Assembly (NCBI GenBank): GCA_025453655.1
Contig: JALOPX010000003.1
Location: 1-45,727 of the forward strand
Direction of reading: 5' to 3'
Source: Candidatus Krumholzibacteriia bacterium
Lineage (GTDB): Bacteria; Krumholzibacteriota; Krumholzibacteriia; Krumholzibacteriales; Krumholzibacteriaceae
DNA length: 45,727 nt
Shown here: positions 32,677 through 40,068 of the stretch, piece after piece
Position numbering within the stretch: position 1 is the stretch's first letter
Layout: each line of letters starts with the position of its first letter
Position numbers and translations under genes: made by a program
Notes under the pieces: generated by a model
The model's input: only the letters and a program-made list of their open reading frames with translations
Told to the model about the DNA's origin: nothing
The model's database searches: none

Positions 32677-33816
32677 GTGCGAATCTGTCTTGTCGGGCCC
32701 GCCTGGCCGTACAGGGGCGGGATATCGCATTACAACACCTGCCTCGCGAAGGAGCTGCTGAAGCGGCACGAGGTGGATGTCGTCAACTTCAGCAGGCTCT
32801 ACCCCGACTTCCTGTTTCCCGGGAAAACGCAGTACGACGGGAGCGCGAGCGCCCACGCGGTGCCTTCGATCCGGCTGATCGATTCGATAAACCCCCTCAC
32901 CTGGCTGAGGGCGGGATTCAGGATCGCGAAACTGAGGCCCGACCTCGTGATCGTCCAGTGGTGGCACCCCTTTTTCGCGCCCGCCCTGTCGAAGATATGC
33001 ATGATCCTTCGGACGTTCAGCCGCGCGAAGATAATAATGATCTGCCATAACGTGATCCCGCACGAACGCTCCGCGGCCGACAGGCTGCTCGCGAGGCTCG
33101 CGTTCGCCCCGGTCCACGGGTTCGTCGTGCAGTCGCGCGGGGACGCCGCGGATCTCGCCGGCATAAGGCGCGGAGCGAGGATCGTCGCGCGGCCGCACCC
33201 CGTTTACGATTTCTTCAGGACGGGCGATCTCGGGAGGGACGAGGCGAGGGAGATGATAGGAGAGCCGGACGGGCCGCTCGTCCTCTTTTTCGGATATATA
33301 AGGGCCTACAAGGGACTGGATCATCTCATCAGGGCGATGTCGCTCCTGAGGGAAAAGAGGGAAGCGCGCCTTCTCGTGGTCGGGGAGTTCTACGAGGACA
33401 GGTCCCGCTACGACGAACTGGTGAACGGCCTCGGGCTCTCGGGCGCGGTCCGGTTCGTCGACCGCTACGTCGGCAACGAGGAGGTCCAGCCCTATTTCGC
33501 CGCCTCGGACATCGTCGTTCTCCCGTACAATTCGGCCACGCAGAGCGGGATCGTCCAGATCGCCATGGCCTTTCACAGGCCGATGATCGTCACCGACGTC
33601 GGCGGCCTGGCTGAGACGGTCAGCGAGGGAAGGACGGGGTTCGTGGTCAAAGCCGGCGATCCGGCCGCCATCGCGGAAAGGCTCGAGGCCTTCTTCCGGG
33701 ATGATCTCGGCGCCGGCATGGAGCGGTTTTTCGACGAGGAGATGAGGCGGTTCGCCTGGTCCGGGCTGACCGAGGCGATCGAGGCTCTCCACGCCGATAT
33801 CGCGGGGGGGAGGTGA
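32677..33816 (+). CDS. Glycosyltransferase family 4
   Basis: 379 residues, GT-B fold. Starts RICLVGPAWPYRGGISHYN, a glycine-rich loop found in family 4; the second half has LVLFFGYIRAYKGLDHLI, ARLLVVGEFYEDR, VRFVDRYVGNEEVQPYF, and SATQSGIVQIAMAFHRP with PMIVTDVGGLAETV. The usual E-x7-E pair is less clear than in the other family 4 enzyme of the window (the first Glu is replaced within SGIVQIA), as in several related mannosyltransferase-like proteins. GTG start with GGGGAGG upstream. Function within the glycan pathway is inferred from position. Confidence 0.87.
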   Translation: MRICLVGPAWPYRGGISHYNTCLAKELLKRHEVDVVNFSRLYPDFLFPGKTQYDGSASAHAVPSIRLIDSINPLTWLRAGFRIAKLRPDLVIVQWWHPFFAPALSKICMILRTFSRAKIIMICHNVIPHERSAADRLLARLAFAPVHGFVVQSRGDAADLAGIRRGARIVARPHPVYDFFRTGDLGRDEAREMIGEPDGPLVLFFGYIRAYKGLDHLIRAMSLLREKREARLLVVGEFYEDRSRYDELVNGLGLSGAVRFVDRYVGNEEVQPYFAASDIVVLPYNSATQSGIVQIAMAFHRPMIVTDVGGLAETVSEGRTGFVVKAGDPAAIAERLEAFFRDDLGAGMERFFDEEMRRFAWSGLTEAIEALHADIAGGR

Positions 33817-33825
33817 CCGGCACTG
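33809..33825 (+). promoter_or_regulatory. Shine-Dalgarno and CTG start of the following glycosyltransferase
   Basis: GGAGG (33809-33813), inside the end of the previous gene, is followed after 9 nt by in-frame CTG 33823. The frame opens after TGA at 33814-33816. The only ATG/GTG/TTG start nearby, GTG 33850, would delete the first beta strand (VDVIVLNWNGG) of the GT2 fold. Confidence 0.5.
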
Positions 33826-34707
33826 GGCGCAGCAACGGTCGATGTCATCGTGCTGAACTGGAACGGCGGGAAGGTGATAGGGCCCTGCATCGAATCCCTC
33901 CTTGCGGTCAGGGATCCCATCCTGAGGATCACCGTGGTAGACAACGGCTCGACCGATTCGTCGGCCGATGACGTCGCCGCCCGCTACCCGGGCGTGCGGC
34001 TTCTGCGCAACGGGGAGAACCTCCTCTTCGCAGAAGGGAACAACGTCGGCCTGAGGCACGCCGTCGCCTCGGGAGGGAGATTCTTCCTGCTTCTCAACAA
34101 CGACACGGAGGTCGATCCGTCCTTCGCGGCGGAGATGATGGCGGCCTTCGATGAGCCGGGCGTCGGCATCGTCGGCCCCAGGATATTTTATCACGACGAT
34201 CCCGGGCGGTTGTGGTACGGGGGAGGGGATTTTTTCCCCGGCCTGTGGCTGCCGAGGCACAGGGACGTAAGAAAGCCGGCCGGCGAAGCGAAGGACCGCC
34301 GGGGGCCGACGCGGTGGGTAACCGGGTGCGCCATGCTCGTCAGGAAGGAGGTGATCGACGATATCGGCATGCTCGATCCCTCCTACACGATCTATTGCGA
34401 GGACGTCGATTTCTGCCTCAGGGCCTCCAGGGCCGGGTGGAAATGCTACCACGTCCCGGCCGCCCGCGTGTGGCACAAGGTCAGTTCGAGCAGCGGCGGG
34501 GGGTTCACCCCGTTCAAGCTCGAGAACAGGATCGTGAGCACGCACAGGCTGTTCGCGAGATTCAAACCCCTCTGGTGGAGGGCCGCCCTCTGCCCCGTCT
34601 TCGCCGCGATATCGATAGTTCTTCTCGCGGGCCTTCTCGCGACGGGCAGAGGTGCGCTTTTCAGGGGGGCCGCGAGGGGATTCGGAAGGGTGATCGCCGG
34701 GCGGTAA
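33823..34707 (+). CDS. Family 2 glycosyltransferase (rhamnosyltransferase-like)
   Basis: About 294 residues. GT-A core: VDVIVLNWNGGKVIGPC, VVDNGSTDSSADDVAARYPG, LLRNGENLLFAEGNNVGLRHA, FFLLLNNDTEVDPSF (DxD-like), RWVTGCAMLVRKEVID, and YCEDVDFCLRASRAGWK. The last part (about 255-285) is hydrophobic and probably membrane-bound. This type is common in O-antigen and rhamnan clusters, but the sugar is unknown. The start is probably CTG 33823, as explained for its ribosome site. It is likely the last gene of its unit, since a promoter with an inverted repeat lies just after it. Confidence 0.87.
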   Translation: MGAATVDVIVLNWNGGKVIGPCIESLLAVRDPILRITVVDNGSTDSSADDVAARYPGVRLLRNGENLLFAEGNNVGLRHAVASGGRFFLLLNNDTEVDPSFAAEMMAAFDEPGVGIVGPRIFYHDDPGRLWYGGGDFFPGLWLPRHRDVRKPAGEAKDRRGPTRWVTGCAMLVRKEVIDDIGMLDPSYTIYCEDVDFCLRASRAGWKCYHVPAARVWHKVSSSSGGGFTPFKLENRIVSTHRLFARFKPLWWRAALCPVFAAISIVLLAGLLATGRGALFRGAARGFGRVIAGR

Positions 34708-34722
34708 TCCCTTTGACCCCGG

Positions 34723-34755
34723 CACTTTGCGTGTTTACTGAAAGCCCGCAAAGTG
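34723..34755. repeat. 9-bp inverted repeat overlapping a promoter (operator-like)
   Basis: CACTTTGCG (34723-34731) and CGCAAAGTG (34747-34755) are perfect inverse copies with a 15-nt centre. The repeat covers the -35 box and most of the spacer of the promoter at 34734-34762, ending 1 bp before the -10 box. This position fits a repressor operator. With no T-run it is a poor terminator. Confidence 0.55.
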
Positions 34756-34762
34756 TTAGAAT
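34734..34762 (+). promoter_or_regulatory. Likely promoter of the yfhO-glycan unit
   Basis: TTTACT (34734-34739), 17-nt spacer, TAGAAT (34757-34762). The downstream leader of about 35 nt is AT-rich and ends in a perfect AGGAGGT (34794-34800) 4 nt before the TTG start of yfhO. Confidence 0.6.
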
Positions 34763-34804
34763 GAAATATAACGTTTCGTTCGCTCGTGATTCTAGGAGGT
34801 TCAC

Positions 34805-37297
34805 TTGGCTGAAAAGGAAGGCGCCCGCAAGCCGGGCCCGCGGAATCCCGACCTGATCGCATCGCTGGATTCATCGGCCCCCTGGCGAAGAGGGCTGTTC
34901 GCCGTTCTGTTCCTCGCCCTCATCCTCTGCCTTCTGATGCCGGAACTGGTTTTCCAGAACAGGATCTTCCTCGTGCCGGACACCAAGGCGCCGATCAGTT
35001 TCAGGGAGGTCGGCGCCAAAACCCTGGAGGAGGGGACATATCCCCTCTGGAATCCATACATCTTCTGCGGGATGCCGAGCTACCAGAGCCTATCCTACAC
35101 CCCGTACGTTTATCCGGTTTCCTTCCCGATATATCTGCTTCAGCGCTTCCTCGGATTTCCCGAGATGAGCTGGCTGCTGCTGCATTACCTCATGGCGGGA
35201 CTCGGCGTCTTTCTTCTTTTGCGCTCCTTCGAGGTCCGGACCTCGGTTGCCGCCCTCGCGGGCGCCGTCTTCATGATAATGCCTAATTTCGTGGCGAACG
35301 GCGCCAACGGGCACGGGTCGCAGGCCTGCGCCGTGGCGTACATGCCGTTCGCGCTCCTGCTGCTCAGGCGGATCCTTCTCGGCAGGAACAGGGTGGCCTG
35401 CGGCGCCCTGCTCGGGATCGTCCTGGGTTTCCAGATGCTGCGGGGGCATATCCAGATATCCTACTATACCTTCCTCATGATCGGCCTTTTCCTGCTCCTC
35501 GAGACGATCCGCCTTGCGAGGGCGGGAAAATGGCGGGATGCGGCGGCCGGTGTCTCCTTCGTCGCCGCCGGTTTCATCCTGTCGCACGGCATAGCCTCCG
35601 TACTCATCCTTCCCGTGAAGGAATACGCGCGGTATTCGATCAGGGGGGGGGACGGCGGGGGGCTCGATTACGGCTACGCCACGGGCTGGAGCCTGCATCC
35701 GCGCGAGATCCTCACCTTCGTCTTCCCGTGGGCCGCGGGATTCGGCAAGGGCACCTACTGGGGCCACATGCCGTTCACCGACTACCCGAACTACGTCGGC
35801 GTGGTCACCGCGATATTCTCCATTGTCGCGATGGCGGTGGCGAGGAACAGGTGGAAATGGTATTTCTTCGCCGGGGCGGCGCTCTCGACGCTCGTCGCCT
35901 TCGGCAGCTTCTTCCCGGTACTTTACAAACCGATGTTCAGCTTCCTTCCCTACTTCGACAAATTCCGCGTGCCGGTGATGATACTGATAATCCAGCAGTT
36001 GATGCTGGTCGTCCTCATGGGGATGGGAATCGAGGATTACCTGAGGCTGTCGTCGGCCGGCTCCCTGCCCCGTTTCCTCGGAAGCCGGCGTTTCAAGTGG
36101 GCGATGATCGCGGCCGCGGCCTTCCTGGCGATCGTGCTGGCCGGCAACGGCGCGATAAAGGAGGGCCTCCTCGGCGACGAGGCGATCCGGTCGAGGATAA
36201 GGCCCGAATACACCATGCTGGCCGTCTCCTCCTTCGCGGGTGACCTCGCGAGAACCGCGTTCATCCTCGCCGCGTCCGCGGCGATACTGCTTCTCGCCTC
36301 GTTGAAGAAGTTCGGGACGGGCGCGGTCGTCATGCTGCTGGCCCTCGTCGCGCTCGTGGACCTTTTCACCGTCGACCATCCTATCCTCCATCCCGAGAAG
36401 GGGTGGAACGCCGAAGGGTACAGGATAATCAGGCCGCGCGAGGCGATCGAGGAATTCAAGAAGGAGAACAGGGCGGCCGGGTTCCTTTCCGGGGACAAAT
36501 CGATCTACAGGATATTCCCCGTGCCGGCGGCCCAGCCCGGGAGCTGGAGCCACAACGCCTTCCCGTTCAGCGACAACAGCTACATGATTTCCGGGATCCA
36601 GTCGATGGGCGGGTATCACGCGGCGAAGCTGAAGAACTATCAGGATCTGATGGACGTCATGTTCGCGACCTTCAACAGGGGATCGATGCCGGCGAACATC
36701 CTCAACATGATGGGGGCGAAATATTTCGTCTCTTTCCACAGGATATTCAGGGAAGGGTCGCCGTACCCGCTCGTTCACGAGGAGGAGGGCAACTACATCT
36801 ACCTGAATCCGGGCGCCCTGCCGAGGGTCTTTTTCGTCGACAAGATAAGGGTGGCGCAGGCCGGCGAGGTTCTCTCCCTTCTGGCTCAGCCGACCTTCGA
36901 CCCTTCGAGGGAGGTCATTTTCGATCATCTGCCCCCCGGCGCCGTGGAGTCGGCGGAAGGGAGCGAGGCCGAGATCACCGATTATTCGCTCAACTCGATC
37001 GCGATCAGGGCGCGCGTCGCGAAGCCATGCGTAATGGTCCTCGGCGAAATCGACTATCCGGGCTGGAAGGCGACCGTCGACGGCGCGGATACACCCGTGA
37101 TCACCGCGAACCACTGCCTCAGGGCCCTTGTGGTTGGGCCGGGTGAACATGATATAGTCTTCAGATTCGAATCGGGCGTGATCTCCGGATCGCTCCGGCT
37201 GTCCGTCATCGCTTTCGCCGTCTCGCTTCTGGCCGTCGCCGTCCCGGCCGCGGTTCGGAAGAGAAGGGGGGGGAATCCTTGGAAGCTCTCGTCGTGA
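34805..37297 (+). CDS. YfhO family membrane protein
   Basis: 830 residues with about a dozen hydrophobic helices. After a charged cytoplasmic start, the first external loop contains LVPDTKAPISFREVGAKTL and EGTYPLWNPYIFCGMPSYQS, typical of YfhO-type proteins. Later hallmarks are ANGANGHGSQACAVAYMPF, LRGHIQISYYTF and YFDKFRVPVM. The C-terminal 250 residues form a beta-rich outer domain (YWKATV-like GYPGW segment: LGEIDYPGWKATVDGA). Family members have a GT-C-like fold; in Gram-positives YfhO glycosylates lipoteichoic acid using a lipid-linked sugar. Here a polyprenyl-phosphate sugar made by the next gene would be the natural donor, which is inference. TTG start; the 3' end overlaps the next gene by 19 nt. 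Confidence 0.87.
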   Translation: MAEKEGARKPGPRNPDLIASLDSSAPWRRGLFAVLFLALILCLLMPELVFQNRIFLVPDTKAPISFREVGAKTLEEGTYPLWNPYIFCGMPSYQSLSYTPYVYPVSFPIYLLQRFLGFPEMSWLLLHYLMAGLGVFLLLRSFEVRTSVAALAGAVFMIMPNFVANGANGHGSQACAVAYMPFALLLLRRILLGRNRVACGALLGIVLGFQMLRGHIQISYYTFLMIGLFLLLETIRLARAGKWRDAAAGVSFVAAGFILSHGIASVLILPVKEYARYSIRGGDGGGLDYGYATGWSLHPREILTFVFPWAAGFGKGTYWGHMPFTDYPNYVGVVTAIFSIVAMAVARNRWKWYFFAGAALSTLVAFGSFFPVLYKPMFSFLPYFDKFRVPVMILIIQQLMLVVLMGMGIEDYLRLSSAGSLPRFLGSRRFKWAMIAAAAFLAIVLAGNGAIKEGLLGDEAIRSRIRPEYTMLAVSSFAGDLARTAFILAASAAILLLASLKKFGTGAVVMLLALVALVDLFTVDHPILHPEKGWNAEGYRIIRPREAIEEFKKENRAAGFLSGDKSIYRIFPVPAAQPGSWSHNAFPFSDNSYMISGIQSMGGYHAAKLKNYQDLMDVMFATFNRGSMPANILNMMGAKYFVSFHRIFREGSPYPLVHEEEGNYIYLNPGALPRVFFVDKIRVAQAGEVLSLLAQPTFDPSREVIFDHLPPGAVESAEGSEAEITDYSLNSIAIRARVAKPCVMVLGEIDYPGWKATVDGADTPVITANHCLRALVVGPGEHDIVFRFESGVISGSLRLSVIAFAVSLLAVAVPAAVRKRRGGNPWKLSS

Positions 37298-37995
37298 TCC
37301 CGACGTACAACGAAAAGGAGAACATCCGGAGGATTATCGATGCCGTTCTGGGACAGGGCGCAGGGATCGAGGTGCTCGTCGTCGACGACAATTCGCCGGA
37401 CGGGACCGGCGCGATAGTGGACGAATTATCGAAAACCGCGCCCAGGGTGCACGTAATCCACAGGGAAGGGAAGATGGGGCTGGGGTCCGCCTATATCGCC
37501 GGGTTCAAATGGGCCCTCGCGGGCACCGACGCAAAATACGTGTTCGAGATGGACGCCGATTTCTCCCACGATCCCGGCGCGATCCCTGAATTCCTCCGCG
37601 CGATCGCCGATTGCGACCTCGTGGTGGGGTCGAGATATCTCTACGGCATCACCGTGGTGAACTGGCCGCTGAAAAGGCTGATGCTGAGCACGGGGGCCAA
37701 CATCTACACCAGGAAGGTCACCGGCCTTCCGCTGAAGGATTCGACCGGCGGGTTCAAGTGCTTCAGGCGGGAGGTTCTCGAGGCGCTGCCTCTCGACACG
37801 ATACGCAGCGACGGATACTCCTTCCAGATAGAGATGAATTTCTTCTGCTGGAAAAAGGGGTTCCGCATCAGGGAGATACCGATAATATTCACCGACAGGA
37901 GAGTCGGAGTATCCAAGATGTCCAGGAAGATAGTTTGGGAAGCGGCGTTCATGGTATGGCGCCTGAGGTTCATGTCGCCCCGTCGATGGAAGTAA
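37279..37995 (+). CDS. Polyprenyl-phosphate mannose synthase (DPM1-like GT2)
   Basis: 238 residues, soluble GT-A fold without membrane helices, the compact DPM1 form. Motifs: LVVIPTYNEKENIRRII, VLVVDDNSPDGTGAIVDEL, GKMGLGSAYIAGFKWAL, FEMDADFSHDPGAIPEF (DAD site), VVGSRYL, and STGGFKCFRREVLEAL, then SDGYSFQIEM and IPIIFTDRRVGVSKMS. These are the hallmarks of dolichol/polyprenol-phosphate mannose synthases, which move mannose from GDP-mannose to the carrier lipid. GDP-mannose would come from manB/manC near the start of the window. The TTG start lies inside the end of yfhO (19-nt overlap), which implies coupled expression. Confidence 0.93.
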   Translation: MEALVVIPTYNEKENIRRIIDAVLGQGAGIEVLVVDDNSPDGTGAIVDELSKTAPRVHVIHREGKMGLGSAYIAGFKWALAGTDAKYVFEMDADFSHDPGAIPEFLRAIADCDLVVGSRYLYGITVVNWPLKRLMLSTGANIYTRKVTGLPLKDSTGGFKCFRREVLEALPLDTIRSDGYSFQIEMNFFCWKKGFRIREIPIIFTDRRVGVSKMSRKIVWEAAFMVWRLRFMSPRRWK

Positions 37996-40068
37996 ATGGA
38001 TCTTTCAATAATCATCGTCACTCATAACAGCCGCATCCCGGTGGAGAGATGCCTTTCCTCGCTCGGGAAAAATCCCCCGTCGTGCGCGTTCGAGACGATT
38101 GTCATAGACAACGCGAGCCGCGACGGCACGGCTGAGATGATCTCCTCGAGGTTCCCCCTGGCGAGGCTCGTGGCCAACACCGGCAACGCGGGGTATTCCC
38201 GCGGGGTGAACCAGGGGATCGCTCTCTCCTCGTCCGACCTGATCCTGATACTCAATCCGGATATCGAGGTGCTCGAAGGCTCGATAGACCGCCTGGCCGG
38301 GTTCATGAAGGAACATCCCCGCTGCGGGATGGCCGGCTCGAAGCTCGTCTATCAGGACGGGACGCTGCAGTACTCGTGCCGCTCCTTCTACACCCTGCCC
38401 GCCCTTCTCCTGAGACGCACCTTCCTCGGCAGGCTCTTCCCGAGGGCGCGCGCCCTCAGGAAACATCTTCTCGCCGACTACGATCACGAGGAGGCGAGGG
38501 AGGTCGACTGGCTTATAGGCGCCTGCATGATGGCGAGGCGCGAGGCGGTAAGGAAGGTGGGGAAGATGGACGAGAGGTTCTTCCTCTATTTCGAGGACAC
38601 CGACTGGTGCTACCGCATGCATCATCACGGCTGGCAGGTATGGTACGTCCCGTCGTCGGTGATGATTCACAGCTACGAAAGGTCGAGCGCGAAATCGGTC
38701 TTCCGCCGTCCCTTCCTGCTTCATCTGCTGAGCCTCATGAGGTATTTCGAGAAGTGGAACAGGCTGTTCCATTTTCTCAGACGCTATCGCGGAGCGCTGA
38801 AATCGTTCGTCTTCGTCGTTTCCGATCTCGTCGCCGTCAACGCCGGCTTTTTCGCCGCGTACTTCCTCAGGGGGGCCCTGCAGCCGTTTTTCACCAACAG
38901 CCTCTACCCGCTCGACTGGTACGCTTACTTCATAGTCTTCTACAACGTGATCTTTTTCATGACATTCCTTTTCACGGGGCTCTACTCGATAAGGCGCGAG
39001 ACCGGAGCCGTCCTCGAATTCACGAGGATCGTGAGGTCGGTCCTTATCGTGTTCGCGATATTGCTCGGGGCCACGTACCTCACCAGGATCAGGATCTATT
39101 CCAGGGCCGTTCTCCTCGGGCAGGCCTTTTTCACCGTATGGGCGGTCTTCGGGATCAGAAGGATCCTCAGGGCGCTTCACGCGCAGCTCGTCAGGGCAAG
39201 CTTCGATCTCAAGAGGGTCGTCCTCGCGGGGCGCGAGGACGAGATCCGCGAATTCGGCGCTCTGGCGGCGGCGGACCCGGGGCTCGGGATCGATATCGTG
39301 GGATACGTCGGCCCGGGGCCCGATTCGCTGGGAGCCCCCGCCGAACTCGGTTCACTCCTCGAAAGGTTCATGATACAGGAGATAATCATTATGCCCTCGT
39401 GCGTCGAGGACGGGTCGGTGGCGTCCCTTCTTCGCGATTCGGCCCCGCGCCAGACATCGGTCAGGATAGTCTCGCCTGTGGCGAGATTCATGGGGAGCGG
39501 GGTCAGGGTCGAGCAGATCGGAAGGTTCCACATGTTTTCCGTGGAGAGGGGCGCGCAGTATCATCTCGTCCGCGCGGCGATGAGGCTCGCGGACATCCTG
39601 GCGGGCGCCGCGGCCCTGCCGCTTTGCGCGGCGGCCGCCGCCGCGTGCCGGGCCCGGGGAAAGGCGCCGGGCGGCGTGAGTTTTTTCAGCGAAAAACGGA
39701 TCGGGCGCGGGGGAACTGTGATATCATGGCCGAGGGCGGTCGGGAACGGGAACAAGGAGATGTCGGACCTTTTCAAACCGGCCCTCTGCCTCATGCTGAT
39801 CGACGGAAGGCTGGGGCTCGCCGGGCCGCCGGCCATGCTTCCGGAATGGAAATTCGAGGCCGGCGGGAAGGCCGTTCCGAGGCCCGGCGTGTCCGGCCTT
39901 TGGAGGGTGAACCCCCGGGGAGCGATGGAAACGGCGTTCGAGGACGAAATCATCGATTCGAGGGGCCGTACCTTCGCGGGATACCTGGAGATCGTTTTCA
40001 GATCGCTGAGGCTGTTCATATCGGGCGAATATCCGGGCTGGTTCTTCAACAACTGGAGGAAGCCGTGA
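37996..40068 (+). CDS. Fusion: GT2 glycosyltransferase plus degenerate polyprenyl sugar-phosphate transferase
   Basis: 690 residues, two enzymes in one. Residues 1-260 are a GT2 domain (SIIIVTHNSRIPVERCL, VIDNASRDGTAEMI, LILNPDIEVLEG, YFEDTDWCYRM). Residues about 268-390 hold four membrane helices and 405-500 a nucleotide/CoA-binding-like domain, as in WcaJ-type sugar-phosphate transferases. Residues about 525-690 match the catalytic region (LADILAGAAALPLC, FFSEKRIGRGG, DGRLGLAGPP, RPGVSGLWRVNPRG), but KFRTM is missing and the region where the catalytic Asp-Glu (DELPQ) belongs reads DLFKPALCLML. The transferase half is thus probably inactive and may act as a scaffold. It starts 1 nt after the DPM-type gene and overlaps the next by 4 nt. 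Confidence 0.82.
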   Translation: MDLSIIIVTHNSRIPVERCLSSLGKNPPSCAFETIVIDNASRDGTAEMISSRFPLARLVANTGNAGYSRGVNQGIALSSSDLILILNPDIEVLEGSIDRLAGFMKEHPRCGMAGSKLVYQDGTLQYSCRSFYTLPALLLRRTFLGRLFPRARALRKHLLADYDHEEAREVDWLIGACMMARREAVRKVGKMDERFFLYFEDTDWCYRMHHHGWQVWYVPSSVMIHSYERSSAKSVFRRPFLLHLLSLMRYFEKWNRLFHFLRRYRGALKSFVFVVSDLVAVNAGFFAAYFLRGALQPFFTNSLYPLDWYAYFIVFYNVIFFMTFLFTGLYSIRRETGAVLEFTRIVRSVLIVFAILLGATYLTRIRIYSRAVLLGQAFFTVWAVFGIRRILRALHAQLVRASFDLKRVVLAGREDEIREFGALAAADPGLGIDIVGYVGPGPDSLGAPAELGSLLERFMIQEIIIMPSCVEDGSVASLLRDSAPRQTSVRIVSPVARFMGSGVRVEQIGRFHMFSVERGAQYHLVRAAMRLADILAGAAALPLCAAAAAACRARGKAPGGVSFFSEKRIGRGGTVISWPRAVGNGNKEMSDLFKPALCLMLIDGRLGLAGPPAMLPEWKFEAGGKAVPRPGVSGLWRVNPRGAMETAFEDEIIDSRGRTFAGYLEIVFRSLRLFISGEYPGWFFNNWRKP

